In this document: positions 1 through 12,604 of the stretch, in pieces
Position numbering within the stretch: position 1 is the first letter of the stretch
Layout: each line of letters begins with the position of its first letter
From: Klebsormidium nitens
Taxonomy: Eukaryota > Streptophyta > Klebsormidiophyceae > Klebsormidiales > Klebsormidiaceae
DNA length: 64,000 bases
Assembly (NCBI GenBank): GCA_000708835.1
Contig: DF237294.1
Span: forward strand, 33,939 to 97,938
Direction: 5' to 3'
Position numbers and translations under genes: made by a program
Notes under the pieces: generated by a model
The model's database searches: none
What the model was told of the DNA's origin: nothing
The model's input: only the letters and a program-made list of their open reading frames with translations

Positions 1-368
1 GACGGCCCATGTGGTTGGCGTGATGGGCATTGGTCTGCTTGTATTGGAGGGGGCAGCTTGCACCTGTCTCCACCTCGAAAGTTGGTTGGCACCATATCCC
101 TTCAGAAAGCTTTAAAGGTCGAATCGCCTCCCCTCAGATATTCTTTGGATGCAATAATAAGGGCTAGTTTACATTGAAGAGGACACCATCCTGCAAACTG
201 CCCTGATCACACTCGAGCTCAGTGCGTGCCGCACAGCCCTGCATTCCTGTGCCGAAATCCTCAGCTCTCCCCAGCTCGCAGCTTGCCCTGCTGGCCTCTC
301 TGTTGTTTTCCCTTGACCCTCTGATGCTTCCCGGTGACATGACCAGTTGTGGTGTCTCCCCTGTGCAG

Positions 369-3300
369 CAAGACTGTGCGCCGCGGTATCCTCAACCCCA
401 CCTTCCCCGCAGGTGAGCGCCCCACACACGCCCCTGCCTGCACTTGTCTCTGACAGTGTGCGGTGGCACTCTGCTTGGTCCTGCCCACTGTTCTAGTGCA
501 GTGAAGCTCCACCGGGCTTGCCCGCACCCCAGATCTGGCAATGCTGCCTGCTCACTCACGCGTATTGCTGGCGCTGCAGTGGCGCACGTCCAGAGCGGCG
601 ACACCATCACAGCGTGAGCCATACCAGCTGAGCCGCTCCGCGGGTTTGCCCGCGGCCATCTGTACTGCCGCCCCCTGCAACCACTGGTGGCTCTCCTGTA
701 CAACAAGCCGGAAAGTGTTGCTAAAGGGGGCCTCAGATTTCTCAACTTCTGGAGATGCTATACTAGCCCAGCTGCGATGAAGGGTTTCTTCTGGGTTGCC
801 TTTTCTCTCTAGCTCACGCGTGACGTGTTTGTCTCCACAGGGAGTGCGTGGGTGTGTCAGTGACCAGGTCAGTCTCTCTACTGGGTCCGAATGATCAGTA
901 CTGGTTCTCGTCCACAGAAGGCTGGGAAAGATCTCAATTTATCACACTATCCTGTCACGATGCGGTCATTGATCTGAAACATCAACGTACGCTGTTGCTG
1001 GACATTCTGGTGTCCCCCTGCCAAAGGACTCTCATTGAGCTTCAGTGTTAGAAGGCAAGCTCCTTGTGACGTCTCTTGCTGATATCTGGGTCCTCAAATC
1101 AATCAAGGTCACAGAATTTGGACTACAAGAGCAAACGTGGAGCCATGAATAGAGACTGGTCCTTTCCGAGGTTGAGAGGAGACTAAATGCGCAAAATTGA
1201 TGCCCCATTGTGTGTAGCCTCTTGAGAAGGCCAAGAGGAAAAGGGGGAGGGGGAAGGGGGGCTGAGGGGGGAAGGGGAAAAATGGGGAAGCGGGACGATG
1301 GGAAGGGGAAGGAATGAGACAAACCTCCTTGAGGTGTCTATTTGACTTGGATACTGACCCTTGTTTCCTGCCTTGGAATATAGTGACTATGCCAAGATGA
1401 TCAAGGGGGACGTGGCGCTTGAGGTGAGCCCTACCTTCCTCTCCACTGGATCGTTAGCCAAGTAGGCTCGCTTGACATGCATATGTGAAAGAGTATCTGC
1501 CTGTGACGACCGTCGGCATCAATACCTTGGCCACGTGTGCTGGGTGCTTTTGGCCTGTTTATCAAATTGTGTCCACAGCTATAGATTTCTTTGTAGAGTT
1601 GCACACGCTTGCACTGTGCCATGACGTTGCTGACCTCTCTCCCTGTTACTTGCAGGACATCTACTACTGGCCATCTAGTAAGCAACAACTTCTACCCACC
1701 GAAATCCAGAGCTGTCCCGTGCACGCGTCCGGCACGGACCACTCTGAGGGGCGCGCACTTTGCTACTGATGTGCTTGCTCTCGACCAGCATGACGCCCGC
1801 ACTCCCTGCCGCCTCGGCTTACCCCTCCTTACGGCTCCCTGCAGACGCGACGGCCCTGACCAAGAACGTGCCCAACTACCCCGGCAACGGCGGCCACATC
1901 ATCACGGGGTCAGTCCCGCAGGCTCTCAGCCCCCATCTTTGCAGTGCAGCGCCATAAGCCTTGTCGATGCTTTCTCTCTTCGGCCCGCTCTTACTCTCTG
2001 AACGTGCGGTTGTGGCCCTCGGAGACTATGGGTATCCATGTTCCCATGTATAGCATTCGTTGCCGCCCGGCCGACTCACCCCCCCCGCTTCTTTGACTGT
2101 GCAGGCCCACTGCCGTGTGCGGCGCACAGCCCGGGGATGTCCTCAAGGTAAGCATTGGAGAGCCGTGGGCAACCAACAAGGACGTGTCCGCCAAGCACGT
2201 CGCACAGGCGCAGCTGGCCAACCAGTCACAGATGAAAGTTCTCCAATGCCATCTTTCGACCTGCATCCTGCCACCACTCACATCCAAGTTTGGCGCCAGG
2301 GTTTGTCTGACAGACCGCTCCTGCCGTCGCTGCAGATCGAGATCCTAAGCCTGTCCCCCCGCAAGAACCCGCTCACCGGCAAGGCCTACGGCGTCAACGG
2401 CCAGAACGGACCGTGAGTCTCCCCCCTGCGTCCACTCTTCTGCGCAGTGCACTAGTCCGTTGTGTACGGCCGTCGTCACCTCGTGAGCGCGTCACCAGCG
2501 GCCCTGTTGTCCCCCAGTCGTGAACGCGGAAGCGCCTCTGCCTGCTGTCCTCGTTGCCCTGCCCGTCGTTCTGACGCGGGTGTCACGCGGCGCGCTGCGT
2601 GCGTGCAGGTACATCCCGCTCAACACCAAGAACGCGGACGGCACCAACGCCACCACCGCGGGCAGCTCCATCGTCTACGAGGTCGACTACGACGAGTACG
2701 GCGGCTGGTGAGCAAAGCACCGCTGCGCCGCTGCCACACTCGCGCTTGGCCACGTACGGATCTGCTTGCCCTAGGCTAAACCGGATCGAAGTTCAGACTT
2801 ACAGTTCGACATCCTGCTCAATGCCCCCGCGCGTCGTCGGCCACCAAGTATGCAACTTTGTCTTATTTTGCGTTCACCTCACGTGCAGGGGCTACCCTGT
2901 CTACGGCTTCTTCAGCGCTCGTGAGTGCTGCCCCCGCTTCTTTGCCCACAGCGCGTCACTGTCACCTGTTTCGCTGCCGGCCCCGCCCACGCACCCCGCC
3001 TAACCCGGCCCCCTTGTCGGCCAGCTGGGTCCCATCTCTGCTTGTTTCTCTCGATATGCCACTTTCGATACTCTCTGCTCGAGCGACTCGGTACCGTTCT
3101 GATCCTGACTCGCTCCTGTCTCCCCGTGTGCAGCCATCATCCCCCCCGACAACGGCACTAACACGGCAGGAGGTCCGTCGCCCCTACCCCCCCTCGTGTT
3201 CTCCCCGCCGTTGTCTTCGCTGCCTGTCTCGCATCCCGTCCTGCTGCCGGCCTTCGTCCTCGGATGAGCTTCACTGGCACGACGGCTCCCGGCAGGCTCT

Positions 3301-6228
3301 GCGTCATGCGCCATTTGCCAGCTGTCACCGGTTGATTTGTCCTTGCCCTGCTCCTTCCGTCGGCTCCCCGTCTTCCTGCTGATCCGTCTCTGTGCCGCTG
3401 CTTGTGGCAGCCATCACGCCGCACAAGGTCAACTACGGCATCAAGACGAGCGCCGACTCGACCGGCTTCGACCCGGTGACGTACCCGCCCGGCTTCCAGT
3501 CCACGCTCAACAGCAGCACCGACCTGCAGTACATGAACGCCTCCTTCCAGTACCGCATCCCTCTCAGACCCTTCCTCGGCACCATTGGTGAGCGCGCGCG
3601 TCACCGCTTGCACACTGCGGCCACGGCAAGTGTCGTGCCCGGGGTCGGGCCGCAGCTCGGAATGAGAACGGCCATAAATCAGAGATTTACACTTAGGTCA
3701 GAATTGTCGGAACGAGGCAGCCAAGTTCGAGGTTGCCCGGTCCGCCTCCCTGACCGCTGCGCGCGTGGCCGTGTGCAGGCGTGACCCCGTCCAACGCGGC
3801 CAACTACATCAACGGCGCGCCCAATGGTGAGCTGCCCCACCCCGACGTGCTGCCGTACGGCGGCTACCCGGTACACGTTGCCCCGCACACAGTCGCGTCT
3901 TCAAAGGTCGTCAGATGCAGTTGAGAAAATGCAACCGAGCTGGGGTGTCTTGGCTGCGATCGACTCGGTCATCATTCCGGCCTGGCAGGTGTTTTAAGTC
4001 ACCGCCATTGCTGCTGTGCAGGCACGCTGGGCGCGGCTACCACCGCGCCATCCCGCTTCGGTGGCAACATGGTGAGAAGCGACGCGACACAAAGCTAGAG
4101 CGCGCTGCTTCGAGCCGGCGCATACAAGCACAAACTGGACCACCCGCTTTTGCCCTTTCTGAAAACCTCGGTCTGAAGGTCTCTGGTGCAAGCTGCTACC
4201 GATGTCTGTTGCATCCTGTTGTATCGGGCGTTCCTCTCACGCTGGCTTACTCCGTTGCGTGCCAGGACAACTGGCGCGTCGGCGCGGGGTCCACGCTGTA
4301 CGTGCGCGTGGAGGTGCCCGGTGAGGAGACACGCCGCCGCACACACCGCGCTGCCAGCATCAAATTCAAAGGCACTGCAGATTTTCAGCTGCTGCGTTCC
4401 TTTCGAGCCTGCTTTACTATTGTTGAAACAATCTGCAACATGCTGAAGCTTTTCTTCTCTTCTTCTGCAGGTGCCAACTTCTTCTTCGGTGGTAAGTCCT
4501 CAACACGTCCTTCGGTTACGTCGCCCTTGCTTCGAAATTTTCAACGCTCTGCAGACAGTCCGGTAACATCGTGCGCGCTTCCGCTTCGCCTCGTCCGTGG
4601 CCGTTGCGCCAGGTCGACGCTCAGCTGTTGCACTTCTTGCTCTGCATCCGTCCTGCCTCCAGCGTCGTCGTGTCCTCCCGTAGTCGCTCACGCCTCGCTT
4701 GCTTGCCGTGCCCGCAGACTGCCACACGGCGCAGGGCGACTCGGAGATCTCGGGGACGGCCATCGAGACGTCGCTGACGGCGGTGTACCGCCTCACCACG
4801 CTGCCCGCCGCCACGCTGCCGGCCGCCCTGCAGAACTTGAGGTGCGCCCGCGCGGCACGCCCGCCCAGTGCCACAGCTTTTGCCAGTTTCTGGTCCTTGA
4901 TTTCACCCGTTCGCAAGAGTAGGCACTGCACGATCTTCTTTGAGCTGACTTGAGTTAAGGCCCTATTTTCCGGCACTTTGTTTGGTTCCGTTACTGACGC
5001 TGGTGTGTTGATTTTGCAGCTTCCCCATCCTGGAGACCGCCGATGCGATCGACATTCAGGGCTTTGCGGTGAGCCCAACGCCGGTGACAAACTGGACCCC
5101 AGTTGAAAAGATCTCGGCGCAAGTGCTTCTTGGATGTCGTATTCTACTCTTGTTTCGCCAGCCATTTCTGCGATTTCTGAGGCCCCCTAAGTAACTTACC
5201 AGTCCGTCTACCGCGTGCGCCTGCTGCCTCACCCCGCCTCCCCCCTCCTGCTTGCCCCGCAGTTAAACAACTATCTGGACGAGCTGCCGGTGCCGTCCCA
5301 GATCGCGACGGCGGGCGGCCGCAGCGTTGACGCGGCGCTGGCGCACGCGTACCAGAACGTGCGCGACTTCCTCGTCAAGGGATTCGCCATGCAGGTCAGC
5401 GCCGCCCGCCGCCCGCCCAACCCACCACAGCGCGCCGCTGCAGCGCACCTGAGCCGGGCTTTGTTTCGTGGCCACGGCCCCGTTTTGTGAGAGAAGCGTC
5501 GTTGCTGTTGCAAACCTCAGACGAGGTTCCTCTCACGCCCGAGGCTGATGTCGCCGCTGTGCGTGTGCAGGAGCGCGAGGCGCTGTCACTCATCAGCACC
5601 GGGGTGGACTTCGGCGTCACCCAGGTAAGCACGCCGGGGCCAGAGTGGGCCTTGGCAGCGACACCTGGAGGTTTCGAGATGCTTGGGAGCCTTTCCTTCT
5701 AGCTCTAATTCTGCTTCAATTGTCAAAGAGCATTTAGGAAAGCATTGTTGATCACTGGGGCCTACTCTCGGCTGACGGGGTCGTCGGCGCCGCAGGTGGT
5801 GGACAGCAACTTCGGCGTGCACGCCAACCTGCGCAAGTCCATCTTCAGCGCCAAGCCCGCCACCACGCCCGCCGGCCTCTTCACCGGGCCCGCCTCCCGC
5901 AAGCTCAAGGGACAGGTAAGTGTCCCGCGCCGCGATTGTCCTCCAAATTTGTTCGCAAGAGTGATAGAACTCAGCTCCGACGCCGCGATTGTGCGTCGTG
6001 CTGGCACCCCCGCACTTCCTTTTATTCTTTCCCCCGATCTTGTGCTGTGCTCCTGCCCGAGTGTTGTGCTCGCTTCGCTGTGATTCTGCCGTGCCTGGCG
6101 GGCTGCCGTCCTTGTGGCGGGCCTGGTGTGCCTGACGCGGGGGGCTGACTCTCGTGCAGGGCGGCGAGGTGGAGGAGGAGGCCATGGACCTGCTCAGCCT
6201 CCTGAAGCGGTTCGAGGCCAAAAAGTAG
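369..6228 (+). CDS. Acetamidase/formamidase (FmdA/AmdA family), 5' end unresolved
   Basis: Hydrolyses short amides such as formamide or acetamide to ammonium and the acid; probably a nitrogen-scavenging enzyme. Twenty-two exons join in phase: 369-412, 580-613, 841-867, 1384-1423, 1656-1677, 1845-1908, 2104-2146, 2336-2412, 2609-2707, 2889-2920, 3134-3172, 3411-3587, 3779-3826, 4022-4071, 4266-4320, 4471-4491, 4718-4841, 5020-5068, 5263-5394, 5571-5624, 5796-5915, 6160-6228 (TAG). They encode about 472 residues, somewhat longer than typical bacterial members. Family hallmarks in order: DYAKMIKGD, GHIITGP, GAQPGDVLK, LRPFLGTIG, RFGGNM, NWRVGAGSTLYV, and GDCHTAQGDSEISGTAIE, which matches the family GD-H-AQGD-E-GTA-E signature. 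The first coding exon is not seen: the exon at 369 opens out of phase, so at least one exon lies upstream, in 1-368 or outside the window. Exons as short as 21 and 22 nt are unusual. Substrate preference cannot be read from sequence. Confidence 0.87.
1230..1316 (+). repeat. Purine-rich, G-run-rich intronic tract
   Basis: This tract lies inside the intron between the formamidase exons ending at 867 and starting at 1384. It is almost entirely G and A on the coding strand and has at least six runs of four or more G (for example GGGGGAGGGGG and GGGGGGCTGAGGGGGG). It could form a G-quadruplex or triplex in DNA or pre-mRNA. That is inference; only the composition is seen. Confidence 0.7.
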
Positions 6229-7747
6229 AGCGGACGAAGCCCGGGGAGGGTCCGCCGCGCTGCCTTGCAAGACGAAGAACTGGGCGTGGTGTAGACAAGA
6301 ATTTCGGAGGTGCATTTTTTGAAAAACCGTGTTGGTGTACGTAATTCTAAGTAAGGGTTAAGTTGCTAGTCCTGGGTATGCCGTTGCGTGTTTTCCTGCA
6401 TGGGGATTTCTGACGAGAATTCTGGATGACGTACTCCTACGGTCACTCCGAAGGTTCGCTCCGGCATCCATCAATGCAGGCACCCAAGACGTAGGTTTAG
6501 ATAGTTTGCGTCTCAAGCGTTGCGTCGTGCGTCCAACTTTCTGGCCACCCGATTGTGCAGTCCCACACACACATTTTAAGAGTTTCGGAGGGCCGAAAGT
6601 GACGTCTTTTGTTGAAACGATCATAGATCTTGAAACTTGCTGCAGAAGACCTTGCTAAAACTCATTTATTGAGGTATGGCCTTTCCCCAATTCCGAAACC
6701 TTTACAAACACGCGTTGTGTCAGCCACTCGCGGTCTAAGAAATATGGAGGGCACGGGGCGTATGTTTGTGAATGCAAGCGCAATACGTATATACATCCTT
6801 GACCCGTGCAGGCATATCCTGTACTTAGTTCACCGGTCAATGAGACATGATTGAAAACACGTGCAATTCAAGTTGCGCGACCTCAGCATGTGAAGATATA
6901 CGTCTTCTGCTTTGGATCTTGCATATTGTATCGCAGAAGCTACATGAAGTTCATTTCCGACTGAAGAGTACGCGATGTGGTGAAATACTGGTGAGGTGTT
7001 GATGTAGCTGGGAGCTAGTACTACGGAGTTACTCGATTGATTGCATATAAATGGGAGCCGTTTCAGCCGCAGCTTTCAAATCATAAGGAATTACACCTCC
7101 TGTCTGACCATATGCCGCATCTAGAAAGCGTTTTTATCAACGTAAAACTGGGTTTGAACAGTCTGGCACACCGGGCTGATCAGCTGCAGCACCGGGACTA
7201 GCACACCGACAAACGAAAGGGGAATCCTCGCCCCTTCCGCAGCGGATGGCCGGGTTCGAGAATCGAACACACGACCTTTCGGTCCAACCCCTTTTAGTGT
7301 GCTAGGTTAAGCACGACGCTCAACCAACTGAGCTAGCCCGAGGAGGCACAAACGTAAAACTGGGTTGACTTTGATCCCTAACAGAGCCAGCCTGCTTGGC
7401 AGTATATAAATCTTCTGAAAAGTGTCCATGGCCGGAATGACCGACTGCATTTCGATCGCCGACAATGTATCAGCTTCGTTTGGTACAATTGGGCCGGGCG
7501 GACTGGCTGAGCGCTCCCGCAGTTGCGGTATGGGCACATGATACTGGAGTACTGTCAGATGCACACTGTGTCTGTTCAAAGTTGGCCTTGCTCAAGTTTG
7601 GCCGTATCGACGACAACGTCCTCGAGGTACCCTTTCGCCGTTTCACCTGTTCAGAATCCGTCAGCAGACCACTTGAGTCTGGCGCTGCCGTAGTGTCTGT
7701 CGTTCCAGCTGAGCCCAGCGCTTCGAGGGGCTTTGCCTCCCCCGGCC
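6229..7747. other. Intergenic region between convergent genes
   Basis: Downstream of the formamidase stop and of the coiled-coil gene stop on the opposite strand. It is AT-richer than the flanking exons, with no open frame of coding character. The only recognisable element is the tRNA-like sequence at 7244-7342. The two transcripts converge here, so it should hold both 3' UTRs. Confidence 0.6.
7244..7342 (-). tRNA. tRNA-like sequence, degenerate or intron-containing
   Basis: On the minus strand the segment reads GGGCTAGCTCAGTTGGTTG, a typical D-arm region with a 4-bp stem GCTC/GAGC, and later AGGTCGTGTGTTCGATTC, a typical variable-loop and T-loop stretch. Between them lie about 45 nt, which would need an intron after the anticodon. 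Taking the D-arm as anchor, only about 5 of 7 acceptor pairs form and the T-stem pairs poorly, so it may be a decayed copy. The body most resembles tRNA-Ile or tRNA-Lys of eukaryotes, but the anticodon cannot be fixed by eye. Confidence 0.4.
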
Positions 7748-10700
7748 TCATGGCCATCGATTGGAGTGCGACACCATCATCTGTATCCGCTTGGTTTCCG
7801 CGAACCTGTCCGCCCCCTTCTCCCCTTTCTTGGGCGACCCGCTCGCCGCCGGCTTGCCCTCGTCGCCGGCCTTTCCCCGCCCACCCGCCCGCCCGAGCAC
7901 GGCCGCCTTGTGCGGGCTGTTGCTGTCGTACAGCCGGGCATACCCGCCGCCGCCGCTGCCCGCCCCCGGCGACCCCTCCTCGCCGCCCTCGTCGGCGGCC
8001 GCCTTCCGGCCCCGCCCGCCCGCGGCCTTCTCCTGCGACCCCAGCTCCGGCTGCGCCTTGCTGCTCCGGGGCGAAATGGCCGGCAGCTTCACCGTGCCCG
8101 CGCCACCAGTTTGGAGCGAGCCGGGGGGCGCCTTCCGCCCGGGCGGATGAGCAGAGCCTGCAACGGCGTCGCAAGTGTCGTAAACACGCAGACTCCAATC
8201 GCTCCTCTTGACAATATTCCCCTCCTTTTGGCATGCCTTGCAACGCTCGTTCACACCGGGGAGCTTACACGACCTCGGTCAATGACTTAGGGCTCACATC
8301 CCAGGTTCGACCGCTTTCCCGGCCCTTTCGCAAGTTATCGAGCATTTACAAAGCTAGCAATAGTCCGCTTGATCCGTGCCTCTCCTGCTGGTCTCTTTGT
8401 TTCTCACCTCCCGCCCCGGCCGGTCCTGCGTGCGTCCTGCCCCCCGGTGGCGCTGCCCCGTTGGGCGCGGGGTTGCTGCTCTGCGGCGGCGGCGCTGTGC
8501 GGTAGGCGGCCTGGTCGGTCATGCGCAGGTTGTGGCTGCGCTGCAGGGAGTAGTCGATGGCGCCGCGCAGCTCCATGTCGATCTCGCGCCCGATGTACAG
8601 CTTCTCCACCAGCGCGTCCATCTTCTCCTTGGTCATGTCCAGCTCGCGCTTGCGGTCCAGCACCTCGTTCTTCGCCTCGCGGATGGACGTCGCGGCCGCC
8701 TCCGCCTGCCCGCGCCACTTCTCCATCTCCACGTGCATCGTGCGCGTGCGGCTCTCCAGCTCCACGCGCAGCCGCTCGATCTCCGCGCCCATCTTCAGCA
8801 TCTGCACCGCCGCCACGCCGCGCGTCAGGGAGCCGCCCAGGAGACGGCCACGCGACCACAAACTGCGAGGTCTCGCAACGGATCGCAACGGCTATTGTGA
8901 CCTTCCCCTCTTCAGGATAAGGGTGTCGGTAAACCTGTTGACCAAACATGCTTCGACGAAAAGAAGACCTGCTACAAAGGTGGCCTGGGAGCAAAGTGGA
9001 CTTGCGGTTCAGCCGAGTCCTTCTACAGACCAGCGCTGGCTCTGACATCGACTCAGAGCGTGCAGCCGTGTGGCACGGTGCTTGAGCAATGCCGCAGCGC
9101 TGACCACGGCATGGTGCTCCGCTTCGGCCTTAAGGCGAGCGAGCTGCTCCGCGTTCTTGGCGGCCTCCTCGGCCTTGTTCACGGCGGACGCCAGCCGCTT
9201 GTTCTCCGCCGCCAGGCCCGCCAGCTGCTTCTCCGCGTACTCCTTCTCCGCCGCCAGCTCCGCGCGCTCCGCCTCCAGGGCCGCCACGCTCTCCTGCACG
9301 CCACTCACGCGGACCGCGGCCTCCTCGGCGCTGCACGCACGACGATGCGGAACAAAGCTAAGGACGGATCTATCAATCTACCTCAAGACCATTTGAGTGA
9401 CCTACCGTTTCCCCATGAACAAGAGTCGTGTTTCCGAAGTTTGGGCTGGGGCTTTCAACCCACAGCCAAAGATCTGCTTCATATGTACAGATCGGAACGT
9501 GGACACGTATGGCGTTGCGCTACATAAGTAGAAAAGAGCACCCGGCACAACTGGGCCAGCCAGCTGCCAGTGCACCCCATGCCGGGGTGGGCGAGGCTCA
9601 CTGTACGAGGCGCTGATTCTTCTGCTCCAGGCGCTCCCACTTGTCCGCATAGTCCTGCATCGCGCGCCGTGCCTCGTCGAGGCCCTCCTCGGCCATGCGG
9701 CGCGCGGCCTGGCTCTCCTTGAAGTGCTTCTCAATGAGTACCATCATGTCCTCCAGCTCGAGCCGCGTCGCAGCCTCGGTCTCCGCCTGGCAAGCAAGCA
9801 GCGGGCGAGATGAGTTGGAAATTGGTGTGGAGGAGAGCTGATTCCGAGTGCGAANNNNNNNNNNNNNNNNNNNNNNNNNNNNNNNNNNNNNNNNNNNNNN
9901 NNNNNNNNNNNNNNNNNNNNNNNNNNNNNNNNNNNNNNNNNNNNNNNNNNNNNNNNNNNNNNNNNNNNNNNNNNNNNNNNNNNNNNNNNNNNNNNNNNNN
10001 NNNNNNNNNNNNNNNNNNNNNNNNNNNNNNNNNNNNNNNNNNNNNNNNNNNNNNNNNNNNNNNNNNNNNNNNNNNNNNNNNNNNNNNNNNNNNNNNNNNN
10101 NNNNNNNNNNNNNNNNNNNNNNNNNNNNNNNNNNNNNNNNNNNNNNNNNNNNNNNNNNNNNNNNNNNNNNNNNNNNNNNNNNNNNNNNNNNNNNNNNNNN
10201 NNNNNNNNNNNNNNNNNNNNNNNNNNNNNNNNNNNNNNNNNNNNNNNNNNNNNNNNNNNNNNNNNNNNNNNNNNNNNNNNNNNNNNNNNNNNNNNNNNNN
10301 NNNNNNNNNNNNNNNNNNNNNNNNNNNNNNNNNNNNNNNNNNNNNNNNNNNNNNNNNNNNNNNNNNNNNNNNNNNNNNNNNNNNNNNNNNNNNNNNNNAA
10401 GATAATTGTCGAGGAGCATCCTCGAACACGCCTGGTACGTCACCGAGTCAATGAAAAAGTGAAGAACAAGCTGTCGGAAGGACAAAACAGGGACTGCGAA
10501 GAACGATGCGAACTATCAGTTGCTGCAATGTGTCCAATTTGTATCTCTCAAAGCTTTTGATAAGACGAAGACGTTCCAAGAATTAGTAAGCCATGGAGGC
10601 TCAATCACAAGATGAGCTCTCGTCATAATGGACAGCGACAACAGACTTTTTCGGCTCTGCTTCCGAACTTCGTTGCTTAGTTTCTCACTTTATCCTTGTC

Positions 10701-11891
10701 GTCATTCAGTCTCACTGTTTGAGCTGGGGTTAACATCTATAGAACCAGTGGTAACTTTAGTCCTGCTTGTGTGGAGCAGCACAATCAACCTCACTTTGGG
10801 CGGACGTCTTTTGCCCAGTGTACTTCCACACTGTTACGCGTTTTTGAAGAGTCGCACTCAATCTGCTGATTCTCTTCAGTATTCAAAGACCAAGTTCGTA
10901 TCAAGATATCAAAGGGTAAAGTCGCTGTTCAATCTTGAACATGATCATTTTGACACGTCTCCCTCGTCGCCCACTGGCTGAGAGTCTACCTCGGCTACCA
11001 GAAACGACAACCAAAAGGAGCCCAACAGCCAGACAACTCAATGCTTGCCACACAAGCCCTCGTCCAGCCCAGAGATACGTTGGGTTCGCGCACCTGCTCC
11101 TGTGCCTCCTGCAGCTGTTTCCTCAGCCCCTCCAGCTGCGCCTCTGCCTCCTCGCGCTTGCGCCGCTCCTCCTCCAGCAGCTCTTCCACGCTCTTGGGGG
11201 CACCCGCCACCTCATCGCCCATTCCTGTGTCGCTTCCGCTCTCTGCCATGCTGCTTGAGGTCTGCTCTGCCCCCTCCTCCGCTTGTGGTGTTCCTTCCTC
11301 CGCTTCCCCCGCCGCTGGCTGCTGGCCTGCTTGGAGGCGCTGCTCCAGGAAGGGCAGGCTGCCCTCCTCGGGGAGGTGGCTCAGGGCCGCCTCCAGTGGG
11401 ATGGACCCCGCATCCGCCGCCTCAGCCACCAGGTCCGGCGGCAGCGCCTCCTCATCCACGCCCTTCTGCTCTCCATCAGAAGATGTGGTTTCGTTGACAG
11501 CATTCCTGGATCCATCTGTAGCCCACATGACTCCACCCAAGTTTTCCTTGTCGATGGGAACGTCTCCCGGTTCTGCAGCCAGCTCCCCCTCTTTGGCCCC
11601 CTTCTCGCCCACAATCTCCTCCTCCATGGGTAACCCCGCGTTGGCTGCGTCAGCGGGCATGCCTTTCTCTTCACCACCCAGCTCAGGCGCTGCTGTGTCC
11701 ACTGCATCCGTCCCAGGCGTTGTGGCAATGTCAGGTGAGAGAAGGTCAGCCTGTCCTGAGGTGGCTTCCGCAGCGTCAGGGAGAGCAATCTGATCAGCCC
11801 CGACATTCTCTTCACTTGCTTCCACAAGTGCGGGCCCAGGGACCGAAGCTTCACCACTCTCCAGATCCTGCTCTGCAGAGGGCCCCTCCAT
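7748..11891 (-). CDS. Coiled-coil protein, function unknown
   Basis: The ATG at 11891 opens a 266-codon first exon (11094-11891) that is acidic and low-complexity and ends in a Glu/Arg/Gln-rich helix (EELLEEERRKREEAEAQLEG). Later exons that join in phase are 9602-9786, 9105-9330, 8408-8801 and 7748-8157 (TGA). They give a long heptad-rich coiled coil (ELAAEKEYAEKQLAGLAAEN; EIERLRVELESRTRTMHVEM) followed by a disordered Pro/Gly/Lys-rich tail. One or more exons are missing because 544 N fall between the first and second recognised exons. There is no motor, kinase or membrane domain in what remains. A cytoskeletal, flagellar or scaffold role is possible, but nothing in the sequence proves it. 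The gene is head-to-head with the EEF1AKMT1-like gene. Confidence 0.65.
9855..10398. other. Assembly gap (544 N)
   Basis: A run of N inside the coiled-coil gene. The missing sequence lies between the exon ending at 11094 and the exon starting at 9786 on the minus strand, so part of the coiled coil may be lost. ORFs that cross this gap are artefacts. Confidence 0.99.
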
Positions 11892-12604
11892 CTTGTCAGC
11901 TCGTTAGATTGCTTCGTGCGGCCTCTGGTGATGTTCCTTGTTGCAGCCGAAGTTGCTTTGGAGAAGTCCAGCTTCTTGGCCAGGCTGCAGTTCTGAGCCT
12001 AGGTGCTGCTGACGGGCTCACATTCCTACCTCCTGACGTTGAAAAGAGTATTACAGGTGCTGTGATGCTGATGCAGCTGTAGGTAGGTATACGGTTTAGC
12101 TAGAGAGTGGAAGTGGAAATGAAGCTTTGTACTTGAGCCTCAGAGTCATGGGCTAGCTACTTCACTTTTCGCAAGTCTACAATGCAAAAGAACCAGCATG
12201 TATCCTATTAGGTAGTTTAGGACTATAGCATCATGTGCGACGTCCTAATCGTACGAAGATGTGGAGCGCGCGCGGAGTTGTGAGGAGCCCCTACAAATCG
12301 TCCGATGATAATAACTAACGGCGGAGATGGTCTGATGCGATCCAGTATAAGCAAGGCCTGGCAGCAAGAGTACTCGGTGCACGCATAGACTCCTGGTATT
12401 CGACTTCTGTCCGAGTATTGGCGCTTCCTGATTGTCTGCCATGACACCTCAATTGAGCGCAGTTGTTTGAAGCGCATGGAGATTCCAATGCTGTGCCTGT
12501 TGACTGGAAGGAGACAGCACGCCATGGCCTCTGCGTAAGGAACGTGCGTGGAGCCTGAGCAGCTCCTTCAAGCTTTTCAAGAATCTGCTTGGCAGCCTAG
12601 CACA
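11892..12604. promoter_or_regulatory. Divergent intergenic region, coiled-coil gene / EEF1AKMT1-like gene
   Basis: At most 713 bp separate the minus-strand ATG at 11891 from the first in-frame ATG of the plus-strand gene at 12605. Both promoters must lie here. The last ~57 bases may be coding: the frame stays open upstream of 12605 as far as a stop at 12536 and reads EQLLQAF, which resembles the N-terminal helix of EEF1AKMT1 homologues. No TATA box or other motif stands out. Confidence 0.4.

Noticed and set aside
3915-4922. A 335-codon plus-strand ORF
   Set aside because: It crosses several well-supported formamidase introns in a different frame and has no family resemblance.
7465-8290. Long plus-strand ORFs rich in Pro, Arg and Ala
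   Set aside because: They are antisense shadows of the Gly/Lys-rich C-terminal exon of the coiled-coil gene in GC-rich DNA.
9598-10485. ORFs of about 200-300 codons on both strands across 9855-10398
   Set aside because: They exist only because N is read as open sequence.
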